DNA of 64,000 nucleotides. Source: a virus. Numbering within the stretch: position 1 is the stretch's first letter; every line of letters starts with the position of its first letter. The notes beneath the pieces were generated by a model, which had not been told where the DNA came from, did not search any database, and saw only the letters and a list, made by a program, of their open reading frames with translations. Below are positions 17,704 through 24,476 of the stretch, in pieces. Both the position numbers and the translations under genes were made by a program. Location of the stretch: IMG/VR virus record IMGVR_UViG_3300023184_000090, positions 1 to 64,000 of that record; one strand, 5' to 3'.

Positions 17704-17908
17704 GCTTCACCACCCATACAGCAGTGCCGCCAGTAAATTCAAATTCATCAAATTTCAGCCTGATGTACTGTTGTCCCGGCACACCAGCAGATTGGACATA
17801 GCCTTGAATTCCAAAGCTCTTTAGCTCTGTCACCACTACCATGCAAGCACCGAACGTTTCCTTGGTTGGTGTAACCTGCACAATGTCTCCAACTTTTAAG
17901 TCTTTCAT
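17696..17908 (-). CDS. Small beta-rich phage protein
   Basis: 70 aa, MKDLKVGDIVQVTPTKETFG... The start KVGDIVQVTP and end GGTAVWVVKHD suggest a small SH3-like beta barrel of the sort that binds RNA, DNA or protein; this is inferred from the pattern only. ATG overlaps the upstream stop, so it is translated by coupling. Function unknown. Confidence 0.65.
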   Translation of the reverse strand: MKDLKVGDIVQVTPTKETFGACMVVVTELKSFGIQGYVQSAGVPGQQYIRLKFDEFEFTGGTAVWVVKHD

Positions 17909-18117
17909 GCTTGTTCCATTTCTCTAATAGCGGCGGCGCATTGGTCACGCACATCAATTTCCTGTTGCATTGGTAAGCTCTCGCACAGCTTTGCACACGC
18001 CTCACGCTCCTCGGCGGCTATAGTTCCCAACTGACCACGCAAATTGGCAACCGTAAGCAACAGGGAATCCCTTGCCATTTTCATTCGGTCAAACTCAATT
18101 TCTTCATCTTGTGTCAT
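17905..18117 (-). CDS. Small helical phage protein with EREACAKLCE motif
   Basis: 70 aa, almost entirely helical. EREACAKLCESLP is a short motif found in many small phage proteins of beta-proteobacteria, with no known role. Two Cys four residues apart are typical of the group. It overlaps both neighbours by ATGA. Confidence 0.65.
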   Translation of the reverse strand: MTQDEEIEFDRMKMARDSLLLTVANLRGQLGTIAAEEREACAKLCESLPMQQEIDVRDQCAAAIREMEQA

Positions 18118-18377
18118 CGCTTCATTCCTCTCACAAATGACGCAAAGCTTTGCACTGTGTCCCGACCGAACGGCATGGTGAACTTGGTCTCCAACTCCAC
18201 AGCCACTTCTTCCAAAGCAAAATTGCGCTTGCGGTTGTTCGCATTATCAATGTCGGCAAAGTCCTGCTCAATTCGTTGTATTTGCCTCTTACGGTTTAGT
18301 GAACGCACGATTTCTTGTCGTACTGATGACATGCGCTCGATGTCATTAAACGCTTCATCTTCTGGGTTATCTATCAT
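18114..18377 (-). CDS. Small helical protein, unknown
   Basis: 87 aa from MIDNPEDEAFNDIERM. Three starts are possible (18422, 18392, 18377); I chose 18377 because it overlaps the stop of the upstream 41-aa membrane protein, as the other genes do. It is rich in Arg/Glu/Asp and predicted helical, with VRSLNRKRQIQRIEQ as a basic patch. No family recognised. Confidence 0.6.
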   Translation of the reverse strand: MIDNPEDEAFNDIERMSSVRQEIVRSLNRKRQIQRIEQDFADIDNANNRKRNFALEEVAVELETKFTMPFGRDTVQSFASFVRGMKR

Positions 18378-18492
18378 TGCGATCTCTTTCATCCATCCAA
18401 AACCACAGTTCAGCCAATGCATACAGTATCAATCCAGCTATTGCTATGCATAGACTACCAAGCAAGAAGATTGTGACCACAGTTTCAGTCAT
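18367..18492 (-). CDS. 41-aa single-pass membrane micro-protein
   Basis: MTETVVTIFLLGSLCIAIAG opens a 41-residue frame with one transmembrane helix (about residues 5-32) and a short charged tail DERDRNDR. AAGGAGAAGAAGG lies upstream. Start and stop overlap both neighbours. Small membrane proteins of this type in early phage operons often alter host membranes or block superinfection, but nothing here shows that. Confidence 0.6.
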   Translation of the reverse strand: MTETVVTIFLLGSLCIAIAGLILYALAELWFWMDERDRNDR

Positions 18493-18649
18493 CCTTCTTC
18501 TCCTTCTTATCCTCCAACAAGTCAATCAACGTGCTCAAAGGTACATTGTTGCCGAACTTTTTTTGAATAACTGCAATCTCATGCATAATGAAATTACAGC
18601 CTGATTCAAAGCCTTTGATGTACTCATTCATCTCAGTCTCAGGATACAT
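18485..18649 (-). CDS. 54-aa micro-protein, unknown
   Basis: Begins MYPETEMNEYIKGFESGCNF and ends in a Lys/Glu/Asp-rich tail. GGGGTGAAGC precedes the ATG, and it overlaps the end of the winged-helix gene and the start of the membrane micro-protein. Soluble, helical. Function unknown. Confidence 0.55.
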   Translation of the reverse strand: MYPETEMNEYIKGFESGCNFIMHEIAVIQKKFGNNVPLSTLIDLLEDKKEKKDD

Positions 18650-18926
18650 GCTTCACCCCTAGGTACCGCTTGGCTTTTTCTGTTGGCACACACATCCGGC
18701 TACGCTCGTCTTCACGGTTCACTTGTGTCTTAACATAGCCATGCTCTTTAAGCCAGGCCAGGTTGTTGTGAACAGTCGAGTGCGATGCAATGCCTTCGCC
18801 TACTGCAATGTGTGCAAGGTCCATGACAGTCATGATCTTCTTATCAATGATCATGTCAAGCATTACCTCGGACACCGGCGTCATGCCAGCCTGTTTTCGC
18901 TTTTTGAACCAGTAAAGTGGTCGCAT
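18639..18926 (-). CDS. Winged-helix (MarR-like) regulator
   Basis: 95 aa from MRPLYWFKKRKQAG, whose ATG overlaps the stop of the upstream membrane protein (TAATG) with AAGGAAG before it. Residues ~20-80 form a winged helix: LDMIIDKKIMTVMDLAHIA, then ASHSTVHNNLAWLKEHGYV as recognition helix and wing. The basic Trp-containing N-terminus could touch DNA or membrane. Likely a transcriptional regulator of the early region. Confidence 0.75.
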   Translation of the reverse strand: MRPLYWFKKRKQAGMTPVSEVMLDMIIDKKIMTVMDLAHIAVGEGIASHSTVHNNLAWLKEHGYVKTQVNREDERSRMCVPTEKAKRYLGVKHVS

Positions 18927-19153
18927 TATTTTCTTCCTTGTGCCAAAATTGTGCAGATTGCCGTTGCTGCATGACCTTCTACACCATCTAGCGCACAAGC
19001 CACAACCATGGGATCAGCGCCATTGGACACGGCTTTCTCCCATTTATCGCGCTTGCCATGGGCATTGATGGTGAGAGACACTATCAGCGCTATGAAGAAC
19101 GCCAACACCATGCCCCAAATGCAAACCCAAAATTTTTGGACACTATCCATCAT
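18926..19153 (-). CDS. Small membrane protein, paralogue of 9009-9233
   Basis: 75 aa with one transmembrane segment (residues ~8-28) and the conserved tail KRDKWEKAVSNGADPMV ... TAICTILAQGRK. Over the tail the two copies are nearly identical while their membrane helices have diverged, which points to selection on the tail. The downstream gene is again a DNA-binding protein, whose start overlaps this stop. Function unknown; see the findings. Confidence 0.75.
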   Translation of the reverse strand: MMDSVQKFWVCIWGMVLAFFIALIVSLTINAHGKRDKWEKAVSNGADPMVVACALDGVEGHAATAICTILAQGRK

Positions 19154-19440
19154 GCTACTCCTTCTTCATACGTAATTGCTTGCAATTTGCTGATACGGTC
19201 CGCGATAGAGATCATTGTCTTTTGGTACTCGGCCATGAGTTTCTTCTTTTCTTTTTCCAAGGCGGCAATTTGCTTGAGGCGAGGATCGAAGCTGTCAGGG
19301 ATCTCTATTTCTATCTCTTGACTGCAAACGTGAACGCGATAATCGGTATCATCCATCTTGTGTGTGTACACAACGAATTCGGGCTTTTCTTCCCATTGAT
19401 ACTGTGACTGATGAATGTGAATGGTGTGTTTAGTTTTCAT
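19150..19440 (-). CDS. Coiled-coil protein, unknown
   Basis: 96 aa from MKTKHTIHIHQSQYQ; GGAGAACCTA lies upstream. The N-terminal half is beta-like and His-rich; residues ~55-90 are a coiled coil (LKQIAALEKEKKKLMAEYQ). The stop overlaps the next start (ATGATG). No family recognised. Confidence 0.65.
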   Translation of the reverse strand: MKTKHTIHIHQSQYQWEEKPEFVVYTHKMDDTDYRVHVCSQEIEIEIPDSFDPRLKQIAALEKEKKKLMAEYQKTMISIADRISKLQAITYEEGVA

Positions 19441-19580
19441 TAGGTTCTCCAAATTAAAATGTCGAGGGCTACAACAATGATACCAACAAGGCAAACTATG
19501 CGAGCAACCTTGTCGGCAACGGTTAAATTGGCAACATGTATTTCTACACTGATGCCGTCGTCTACTACTACCTTACGCAC
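19440..19580 (-). CDS. 46-aa membrane micro-protein with GTG start
   Basis: The frame starts GTG at 19580, overlapping the stop of the upstream gene, with TTGGAAG six bases before. It stops where the next ATG begins (TAATG). The first half is polar (RKVVVDDGISVEIHVANLTV), the second a membrane helix (about 26-44). Without it a ~130-base hole would interrupt an otherwise gapless operon. Tentative. Confidence 0.45.
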   Translation of the reverse strand: MRKVVVDDGISVEIHVANLTVADKVARIVCLVGIIVVALDILIWRT

Positions 19581-19830
19581 TGAAGTCTTCCAACATGGCG
19601 CGGTGGTGCTTTTTCAACTGGACCAGGATGTCGTGCTGGTCTTTTACTGACAACTCATAAGTTACATCGGTACCTGCAGGCTCGTCTTCAAAGGCCTCGG
19701 TTGTGTAAGCAAACCAGTCATACGTTTCACCAAGGCCAACGGATGCATCTTCATCGAAGTAGTCGTACTCCACCAGCAAATAGCCATAGTCAAGTGAGCT
19801 AACTTCTGTTTTGTAGGTCATGTTCTTCAT
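19573..19830 (-). CDS. Acidic small protein, unknown
   Basis: 85 aa from MKNMTYKTEVSSLDYG; CGGAACC upstream. An ATG at 19863 would add 11 residues but has no ribosome site. Rich in Asp, Glu and Tyr (YLLVEYDYFDEDASVG), so strongly acidic; it might be a DNA mimic type protein, but that is only a guess from composition. Ends with a basic helix LVQLKKHHRAMLEDF. Confidence 0.6.
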   Translation of the reverse strand: MKNMTYKTEVSSLDYGYLLVEYDYFDEDASVGLGETYDWFAYTTEAFEDEPAGTDVTYELSVKDQHDILVQLKKHHRAMLEDFSA

Positions 19831-19841
19831 GGTGGTTCCGA

Positions 19842-20201
19842 TCAGAGTGAAGTTACGCGGCATGCAAGGGAAGCGGATGTCTTGGTGTGCTTGTCAATAA
19901 TGTCTTTTTGGAGATCAATGCCAGCAGCTGCAAGTGCCTCTTTAAACTTAACCAATGCATCGAGTTCTTGGAGCACCGCCTCGTAGTTAACAAAGGGGCG
20001 TTGTGAAAGGCTGACAGAAGCTTTGTAGAACTGGCCGTTGTGCTTGCCTTCGCCTTGGTTCTTGATTTCATCCTTCAGGACTTCGACTTGGTTGTCCAAG
20101 GCTGTCTTATCTGCCAACATGAAACCGAGGCGGTCTACATTGGACAGAGTGCTAATGTTTACTTGTGTTTTCAAACCGGTTTGTGTGTTTAGTACTTCCA
20201 T
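19842..20201 (-). CDS. First gene of the leftward operon, unknown
   Basis: 119 aa. AAAGGATCTGAAA precedes the ATG. Residues ~25-50 form a short coiled coil (LADKTALDNQVEVLKDEIKN), and SLSQRPFVNYEAVLQELDALV lies near the centre. It is the promoter-proximal gene, so probably the earliest and most expressed of this arm. I do not recognise the family. Confidence 0.65.
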   Translation of the reverse strand: MEVLNTQTGLKTQVNISTLSNVDRLGFMLADKTALDNQVEVLKDEIKNQGEGKHNGQFYKASVSLSQRPFVNYEAVLQELDALVKFKEALAAAGIDLQKDIIDKHTKTSASLACRVTSL

Positions 20202-20229
20202 TTTCAGATCCTTTGAGTTTAGTAGTTAG

Positions 20230-20243
20230 TGTGCCTAAGCACA
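20230..20243. promoter_or_regulatory. Candidate operator palindrome at the leftward promoter
   Basis: TGTGC-TTAG-GCACA on the minus strand is a perfect 5-base inverted repeat just downstream of the -10, where a bound protein would block transcription. A shorter relative (TGTG-GTAA-CACA) lies at the same place in the rightward promoter. Operator role is inferred. Confidence 0.45.
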
Positions 20244-20248
20244 GTTGC

Positions 20249-20276
20249 ACTATACCATGTTTTAGCATTAGTACAA
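20249..20276 (-). promoter_or_regulatory. Leftward sigma70-type promoter
   Basis: On the minus strand, -35 TTGTAC (20271-20276), a 16-base spacer and -10 TATAGT (20249-20254). It is placed ~48 bases before the first gene of the long leftward operon. The AT-rich stretch behind it (20265-20300) could serve as an UP element. Confidence 0.65.
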
Positions 20277-20298
20277 TAAATTAAAAATATTTTATTTT

Positions 20299-20339
20299 TT
20301 GTGTTTACTTTGTAGAAACCTAGTATAGTACACACTGTG
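20299..20339 (+). promoter_or_regulatory. Rightward promoter with shared -10 block
   Basis: -10 TATAGT at 20324-20329, inside a 17-base block (20323-20339) that matches the leftward promoter block with one gap and one change. The -35 is weak: TTGTGT at 20299-20304 gives a 19-base spacer. It stands ~65 bases before the DUF932 gene. The weak -35 suggests that an activator may be needed. Confidence 0.5.
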
Positions 20340-20393
20340 GTAACACACAAACATCTTAAATTCTTAACTTCACCATTCACAAAGGAGCCTCAC

Positions 20394-21374
20394 ATGGCAC
20401 ACGATATCGACACAACCACCGGCGTCTCAGCAATTGCATACATGGGCGACACCCCTTGGCACAAACTCGGCCAGCAAATGGAAGCCAACCAATCCATCGA
20501 ACAATGGCAAAAGGCAGCAGGCATGGACTTCGTCATCAAGTCCGGCCAAGTTACTTTCAACTCCTTGGACGGCATCTCAGGCGTAGTTCCTGGCAAAAAG
20601 GCCTTGTATCGGTCCGACACGCACAAAGCCTTGGCAGTGGTTTCGAACACCTTCAAGGTGGTACAACCTAAAGAAGTCCTGGAGTTTTACCGTGACCTCA
20701 CTGAGAAGGCTGGGTTCACCTTGGAGACAGCAGGCGTGCTTCGTGAAGGCCGTAAATACTGGGCCTTGGCCAACATTGGCAAGGAGATCAAGATTGCCAA
20801 TGACGAGCTCAAAGGCTACCTGCTCTTAGGCACGGCCTGTGATGGCTCTATGGCAACAACTGCCATGTTCACCTCAGTTCGTGTGGTGTGTGCCAACACC
20901 TTGGGGTTTGCAATGCACGAGGCCGAGACAGGCAAGGCAAAGAACGTGGTCCGTGTCAACCACCGGTCAGAGTTCAATGAGGATGCTGTTAAAGCACAGC
21001 TTGGCTTGGCTAATCTTAGCTGGGCCAAGTTCATTACTCAAGTTGATCAGTGGTGCACCACTACGGTCAGTGACTCATTGGCCAAGGATTACTTTGACTC
21101 AATGGCTTCATATAGCACCGCCGAAGGCGACGTGATTGTAAGCAAGAAGACATCAGACATGCTGATGCAACTGTTCCAAGGCGGTGGCAAAGGTAGCAAC
21201 CTGGTTACGGCCAAAGGCACTGTCTGGGGATTGGTGAATGCAGTCACCGAGTATGTGGATCATCACAAAGGCCGTACGGCTGATGGCCGGATGGATCGGG
21301 CTTGGTTTGGTGATGGCCAAAACATCAAGGCACTTGCTACTGCCAAGGCCGACGAAATCGCTTTGTTGGTATGA
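20394..21374 (+). CDS. DUF932 phage/plasmid-like protein
   Basis: 326 aa from MAHDIDTTTGVSAIAYMG, with AAAGGAG 8 bases upstream; an in-frame GTG at 20337 overlaps the promoter and is rejected. The start FVxxGVxxxxWHKLG-like region (AYMGDTPWHKLG) and central NHRSEF match the DUF932/TIGR03299 family, found on phages and plasmids with no settled function. It is alone between a promoter and a terminator, so it forms its own early transcription unit and may be made in quantity. Confidence 0.85.
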   Translation: MAHDIDTTTGVSAIAYMGDTPWHKLGQQMEANQSIEQWQKAAGMDFVIKSGQVTFNSLDGISGVVPGKKALYRSDTHKALAVVSNTFKVVQPKEVLEFYRDLTEKAGFTLETAGVLREGRKYWALANIGKEIKIANDELKGYLLLGTACDGSMATTAMFTSVRVVCANTLGFAMHEAETGKAKNVVRVNHRSEFNEDAVKAQLGLANLSWAKFITQVDQWCTTTVSDSLAKDYFDSMASYSTAEGDVIVSKKTSDMLMQLFQGGGKGSNLVTAKGTVWGLVNAVTEYVDHHKGRTADGRMDRAWFGDGQNIKALATAKADEIALLV

Positions 21375-21382
21375 TCTAAAAG

Positions 21383-21411
21383 AAGCCCCTAGGCGGTGAA
21401 CCTAGGGGCTT
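21383..21411 (+). terminator. Strong hairpin after DUF932 gene
   Basis: AAGCCCCTAGG at 21383-21393 pairs with CCTAGGGGCTT at 21401-21411 (11 bp, 7-base loop). There is no long U-tract on the plus strand; the minus strand is followed by a T-rich run. Likely limits read-through into the primase/helicase gene. Confidence 0.65.
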
Positions 21412-21453
21412 AAACGTCATAATGACAACTGCGAAAACAAAAAGGACCAGATC

Positions 21454-23553
21454 ATGCCAATGGGATTTTCGTCTCATATAACACAACCAGATGAATTATA
21501 CAAAACTTTTTTAGCCAATCGCAAATACGATGATAACGACGAGTTTACCTTAGGTTTACAGCTCTTAGACAAGGAGCAAACCAAGCAGCTTTTAGGGCAC
21601 ACGTATGAATGGTCGGTTAAGATTCCGTACTTTGACGTAGACGGCAAAGATACCGGGTTTGTAAGGGTTAGGTTGTTGACCCCTAAGACTAAGATGAAAT
21701 ACTCACAGGCCAGAGCCAGTGGGTCACACATTTATTTTCCGCCTGTAGCGTCATGGCGAACTATCATCAACAATGTAGATGTGCCGATCACCATCACTGA
21801 AGGCGAGTTTAAAAGCTGGTCGATCACTAAAGCTATAGAAGCCGAGGGCCTGCTTAATTCTTGCATTGGCTTGGCAGGTGTGACAAGTTGGACAAGCAAG
21901 AACGGTGTGCACTTACATCCGGATCTTATGCAAATCATGTGGCAAAAGAAGACAAGCTTCGAGACCAAGCATCGCAAGGTGTACATAGTGTTTGACTATG
22001 ATGGTGCCAAGGAAGACGGCGAGCCAAATGAGCAGGTTGCATTTGCCGAGACAAAGCTGGCAGTGACGTTAAGAGGACTAGGTGCAGAAGTGCACCTTTG
22101 TCGCGTTGGGCGGTTCGGCCCTGGCAAAGGTAGCAAGTTTGCCATTGATGATCACCTAGATGCAGGCGGTACACTAGGTCAAGTGTTGGCTAGCACCTCG
22201 GTCATTATGAATGGGATTGACACACTTGATGTAAGGCTGCATGAATTCAGCACTAAGTATGCGTTATACAACGGTGATGTGATTCGTATCGATGACGGTC
22301 ACATCATGCCGTTCCAAAAAGCCAGGATTGACAGTGCCCAGCACATCTATTTGCAACAGGTAACAGTACCAGGCAGAGGCAACCAACCGCCCAAGATCAC
22401 AACACGCGAGATCATCCTGATCGATGAGTACAAGAAGTGGAAGCGTAGATGTGACATCAGGCGCGTTGGTGTGTTTCCGCACTACCAAGGGCTAAAGATC
22501 ACACCGGATGGCAACTACAACTACTTGAACAGTTGGCTAAATGAGCCTGTAGACGGTGATGCGCATGCGTATCTGGAGTTTTGTGACTACTTTTTTAGAG
22601 ATGAACCAGCATTTGCTGATTATTGGCATGACTGGGTCGCTAACGTGGTGCAATTTCCGCACAGGCGAAACAACACAACACCCCAGTTTGTATCGAACAT
22701 TGAAGGCATTGGTAAGTCAGCCGTTGCCGAGTTCATAGCCGAAATGCTAGGCCTTGGTGAACAAGGGCCAGCCATCATCATCGGACCTGACGAGCTCTTT
22801 GGCAACTTTAACGGTATATTTAAGAACAAAATTCTCATAGTGATTAATGAACCAAGCAGTGACCGTGAAGACCACTCAGCCCAGCTAAAGAGCATGATCA
22901 CAGGCAAGGAAATAGCTATCAACAATAAGTATGGTGCTCAATACAACATTGAGAACTACATGAACTTTATATTTACATCTAATAAGCCATACATCACTAA
23001 GATGGGCAACAATGCCAGACGCGAAGCCATCTATAAGCCAGGCAGTCTATCCAACACAGAAACGCACCCCAAAGTAGTCAACCTTATGGCATGGGCACGG
23101 CATGAACGCGGCTTTGGCAAGGTGCTCAACTGGTACTACAACCGAGACATCAGCAACTTTGATCCATCCAAGCCAGCACCTGACACCAAGTACAAGCAGG
23201 TTGCTATATCAGCAGGCCGTAGCCCGATCGAAGCATTTGCCAAAGAACTAAGTGACTGGGTGGTTGATAAGCTTGACGGCTATGCAGCCTTTACGCCGGC
23301 ACAGCTGGAGATACTGTGTGAGAAGTGGGGCCATGACAGCCGCGCCAAGTCGCAATACATCAAGAAAGCCTTGCTTAACTATGCCGATCTAGAGTCAAAA
23401 CCGGTCAATTTCCAAGGCAAAACGATCAGGCTCACGATTTGCAAAATTACAAATCCGCCAACCAAAAACAGAGATCTGATGAAGCATGGTGCCTTGAGCA
23501 AGATGGCAATTGACACAGACGTTGCTGTACGACAAGAAATAGAGCAAATGTGA
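21454..23553 (+). CDS. TOPRIM/DUF3854-type primase fused to P4/NrS-1-like helicase
   Basis: 699 aa; AAAGGACC precedes the ATG. Residues ~20-240 contain TITEGE (~113) and VFDYDG (~180), the Glu and Asp-x-Asp signature of TOPRIM folds as in DUF3854. Residues ~400-560 form a helicase: Walker A SNIEGIGKS near 416-424, Walker B LIVINE near 463 and FIFTSNKP near 506, like the DUF5906 helicases of P4 alpha and NrS-1 polymerase. No AEP catalytic motif is evident. Such proteins often bind the origin; iteron-like repeats begin in its 3' end and continue downstream. It is unrelated in sequence to the primase-helicase at 5656-8556. Confidence 0.82.
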   Translation: MPMGFSSHITQPDELYKTFLANRKYDDNDEFTLGLQLLDKEQTKQLLGHTYEWSVKIPYFDVDGKDTGFVRVRLLTPKTKMKYSQARASGSHIYFPPVASWRTIINNVDVPITITEGEFKSWSITKAIEAEGLLNSCIGLAGVTSWTSKNGVHLHPDLMQIMWQKKTSFETKHRKVYIVFDYDGAKEDGEPNEQVAFAETKLAVTLRGLGAEVHLCRVGRFGPGKGSKFAIDDHLDAGGTLGQVLASTSVIMNGIDTLDVRLHEFSTKYALYNGDVIRIDDGHIMPFQKARIDSAQHIYLQQVTVPGRGNQPPKITTREIILIDEYKKWKRRCDIRRVGVFPHYQGLKITPDGNYNYLNSWLNEPVDGDAHAYLEFCDYFFRDEPAFADYWHDWVANVVQFPHRRNNTTPQFVSNIEGIGKSAVAEFIAEMLGLGEQGPAIIIGPDELFGNFNGIFKNKILIVINEPSSDREDHSAQLKSMITGKEIAINNKYGAQYNIENYMNFIFTSNKPYITKMGNNARREAIYKPGSLSNTETHPKVVNLMAWARHERGFGKVLNWYYNRDISNFDPSKPAPDTKYKQVAISAGRSPIEAFAKELSDWVVDKLDGYAAFTPAQLEILCEKWGHDSRAKSQYIKKALLNYADLESKPVNFQGKTIRLTICKITNPPTKNRDLMKHGALSKMAIDTDVAVRQEIEQM

Positions 23554-23747
23554 TCAAAATTACACTCAAAATTACAAGAAAATTACGAGCCAAGCGCTTA
23601 GAATGTTGTTGTCGCTGTTAGTGTTTTTGTTCAATATTACAATATTACATAATTACATTAAGAAAGTATATATAAGAGAATGAAGTATATGCACTCATCG
23701 TATATAGTCTTTCTGGGGGTTTGTAATTTTGTAATGTGTAATATTGG
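23442..23747. repeat. AT-rich iteron cluster with large imperfect inverted repeat; candidate replication origin
   Basis: AAAATTAC(A/G) occurs at 23443, 23556, 23568 and 23579 (last three 11-12 bases apart). Then ATATTACA/AATTACA copies fill 23632-23658, and inverted copies (TGTAATTT, TGTAAT, TGTAATATTG) fill 23722-23746. Between the two clusters lie GAAAGTATATATA (23662-23674) and its inverted partner TATATAGTCTTTC (23701-23713). The stretch after 23554 has no credible gene. Direct iterons, inverted symmetry and a TATATA core next to a helicase gene are typical of origins; the function is inferred. Confidence 0.6.
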
Positions 23748-23763
23748 TGTAGAATAAGTGCAT

Positions 23764-23870
23764 TCCAACACGGCTGGGGATTGCTCGGTTCGATTCCGAG
23801 GGGACGGGGGAAACACAAACGGCTCAATACCGCCCTATCCTGTTCTGGTCAAGTCCCCATCCGTGTTGGT
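23764..23870 (+). ncRNA. Multi-branch structured element containing a tRNA T-arm-like hairpin
   Basis: Outer stem: CCAACACGG (23765-23773) pairs with CCGTGTTGG (23861-23869), extended inward by TGGGGA/TCCCCA and TTG/CAA. Inside are a 5-bp stem with the loop TTCGATT (23784-23800), exactly a tRNA T-arm, and a second stem GGGACGG/CCGCCCT (23801-23807 with 23830-23836, one mismatch). No acceptor or anticodon arm completes a tRNA. It lies ~160 bases upstream of the terminase small subunit, so it may be a packaging site, an RNA regulator or a processed non-coding RNA. The type 'ncRNA' is provisional. Confidence 0.4.
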
Positions 23871-23896
23871 GTAGTGCGATAGACAAAGGCCGCTTA

Positions 23897-23914
23897 CCGT
23901 TGGGTTCGCAACGG
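23897..23914 (+). promoter_or_regulatory. Hairpin in the leader of the terminase operon
   Basis: CCGTTG pairs with CAACGG around the loop GGTTCG (6 bp). It lies between the multi-branch element and the terminase small subunit start at 24027. Could be part of the same structured leader or a packaging recognition site. Confidence 0.35.
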
Positions 23915-24026
23915 CGCACGGGAGAATGGACAGCCCATGAAATCCAAACCCCACCAACAACCATCACGCATGCGTACTGGGCTAACAAAGTCAAGTGGTG
24001 GTGTACAATCCGTCAAAGAGGTGCAT

Positions 24027-24476
24027 ATGGTAGCGAAACGCGGCCCGGGGCAACCCACAAAGTACAGACCAGAATATTGCGAGCTCGTTATCGAGCTTGG
24101 TGACAAAGGCTATAGTCGTGAGATGATAGCCGTTGAGCTGAATGTGTCTTGGAACACGTTGCTGAACTGGATGGATGCGAATCCAGATTTCCTTGAGGCC
24201 TTGGAATTTGCAAAGATGCGTGAGATGGTGTATTTCGAGAAGCTAGGGCTCGCGTACATGGTCGAGCAGCCGCAGCAATCGAAGCTAAACACATCGCTCT
24301 GGTCACGGTCGATGGCCGCTCGATTCCCAACTAAATATCGCGAAAATTCTAAATTCGAAGTCACTGGTAAAGACGACAAGCCCATTCAGATCGATGTTGT
24401 TCATGACTTTGCACAAGAGCTTATGAACGACTTGCTGACTATCAGGCAAGACGGTGCCAAGTCCGACAATAGCTGA
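24027..24476 (+). CDS. terS: Terminase small subunit
   Basis: 149 aa from MVAKRGPGQPTKYRPEYCE, with AAGAGGTG just upstream; an earlier in-frame ATG at 23937 has no ribosome site and would run through the leader. RGPGQPTKY followed by an HTH (GYSREMIAVELNVSWNTLLNWM) is the common small-terminase form, which recognises the packaging site in phage DNA and presents it to the large subunit. The gene overlaps the large subunit start by 23 bases. The structured element directly upstream may be its target. Confidence 0.85.
   Translation: MVAKRGPGQPTKYRPEYCELVIELGDKGYSREMIAVELNVSWNTLLNWMDANPDFLEALEFAKMREMVYFEKLGLAYMVEQPQQSKLNTSLWSRSMAARFPTKYRENSKFEVTGKDDKPIQIDVVHDFAQELMNDLLTIRQDGAKSDNS

Noticed and set aside
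20337-20393. Start of the DUF932 gene at 20337
   Set aside because: That GTG lies inside the promoter block; the ATG at 20394 has AAAGGAG at proper distance.
23762-23810. A conventional tRNA gene around the T-arm hairpin
   Set aside because: The T-arm is exact, but no 7-bp acceptor stem, D-arm, anticodon loop with U33 or CCA end can be built from the flanks, forward or permuted.
23645-23827. 60-aa open frame on the minus strand across the structured element
   Set aside because: No ribosome site and odd composition; the DNA is explained better by the iterons and the hairpins.
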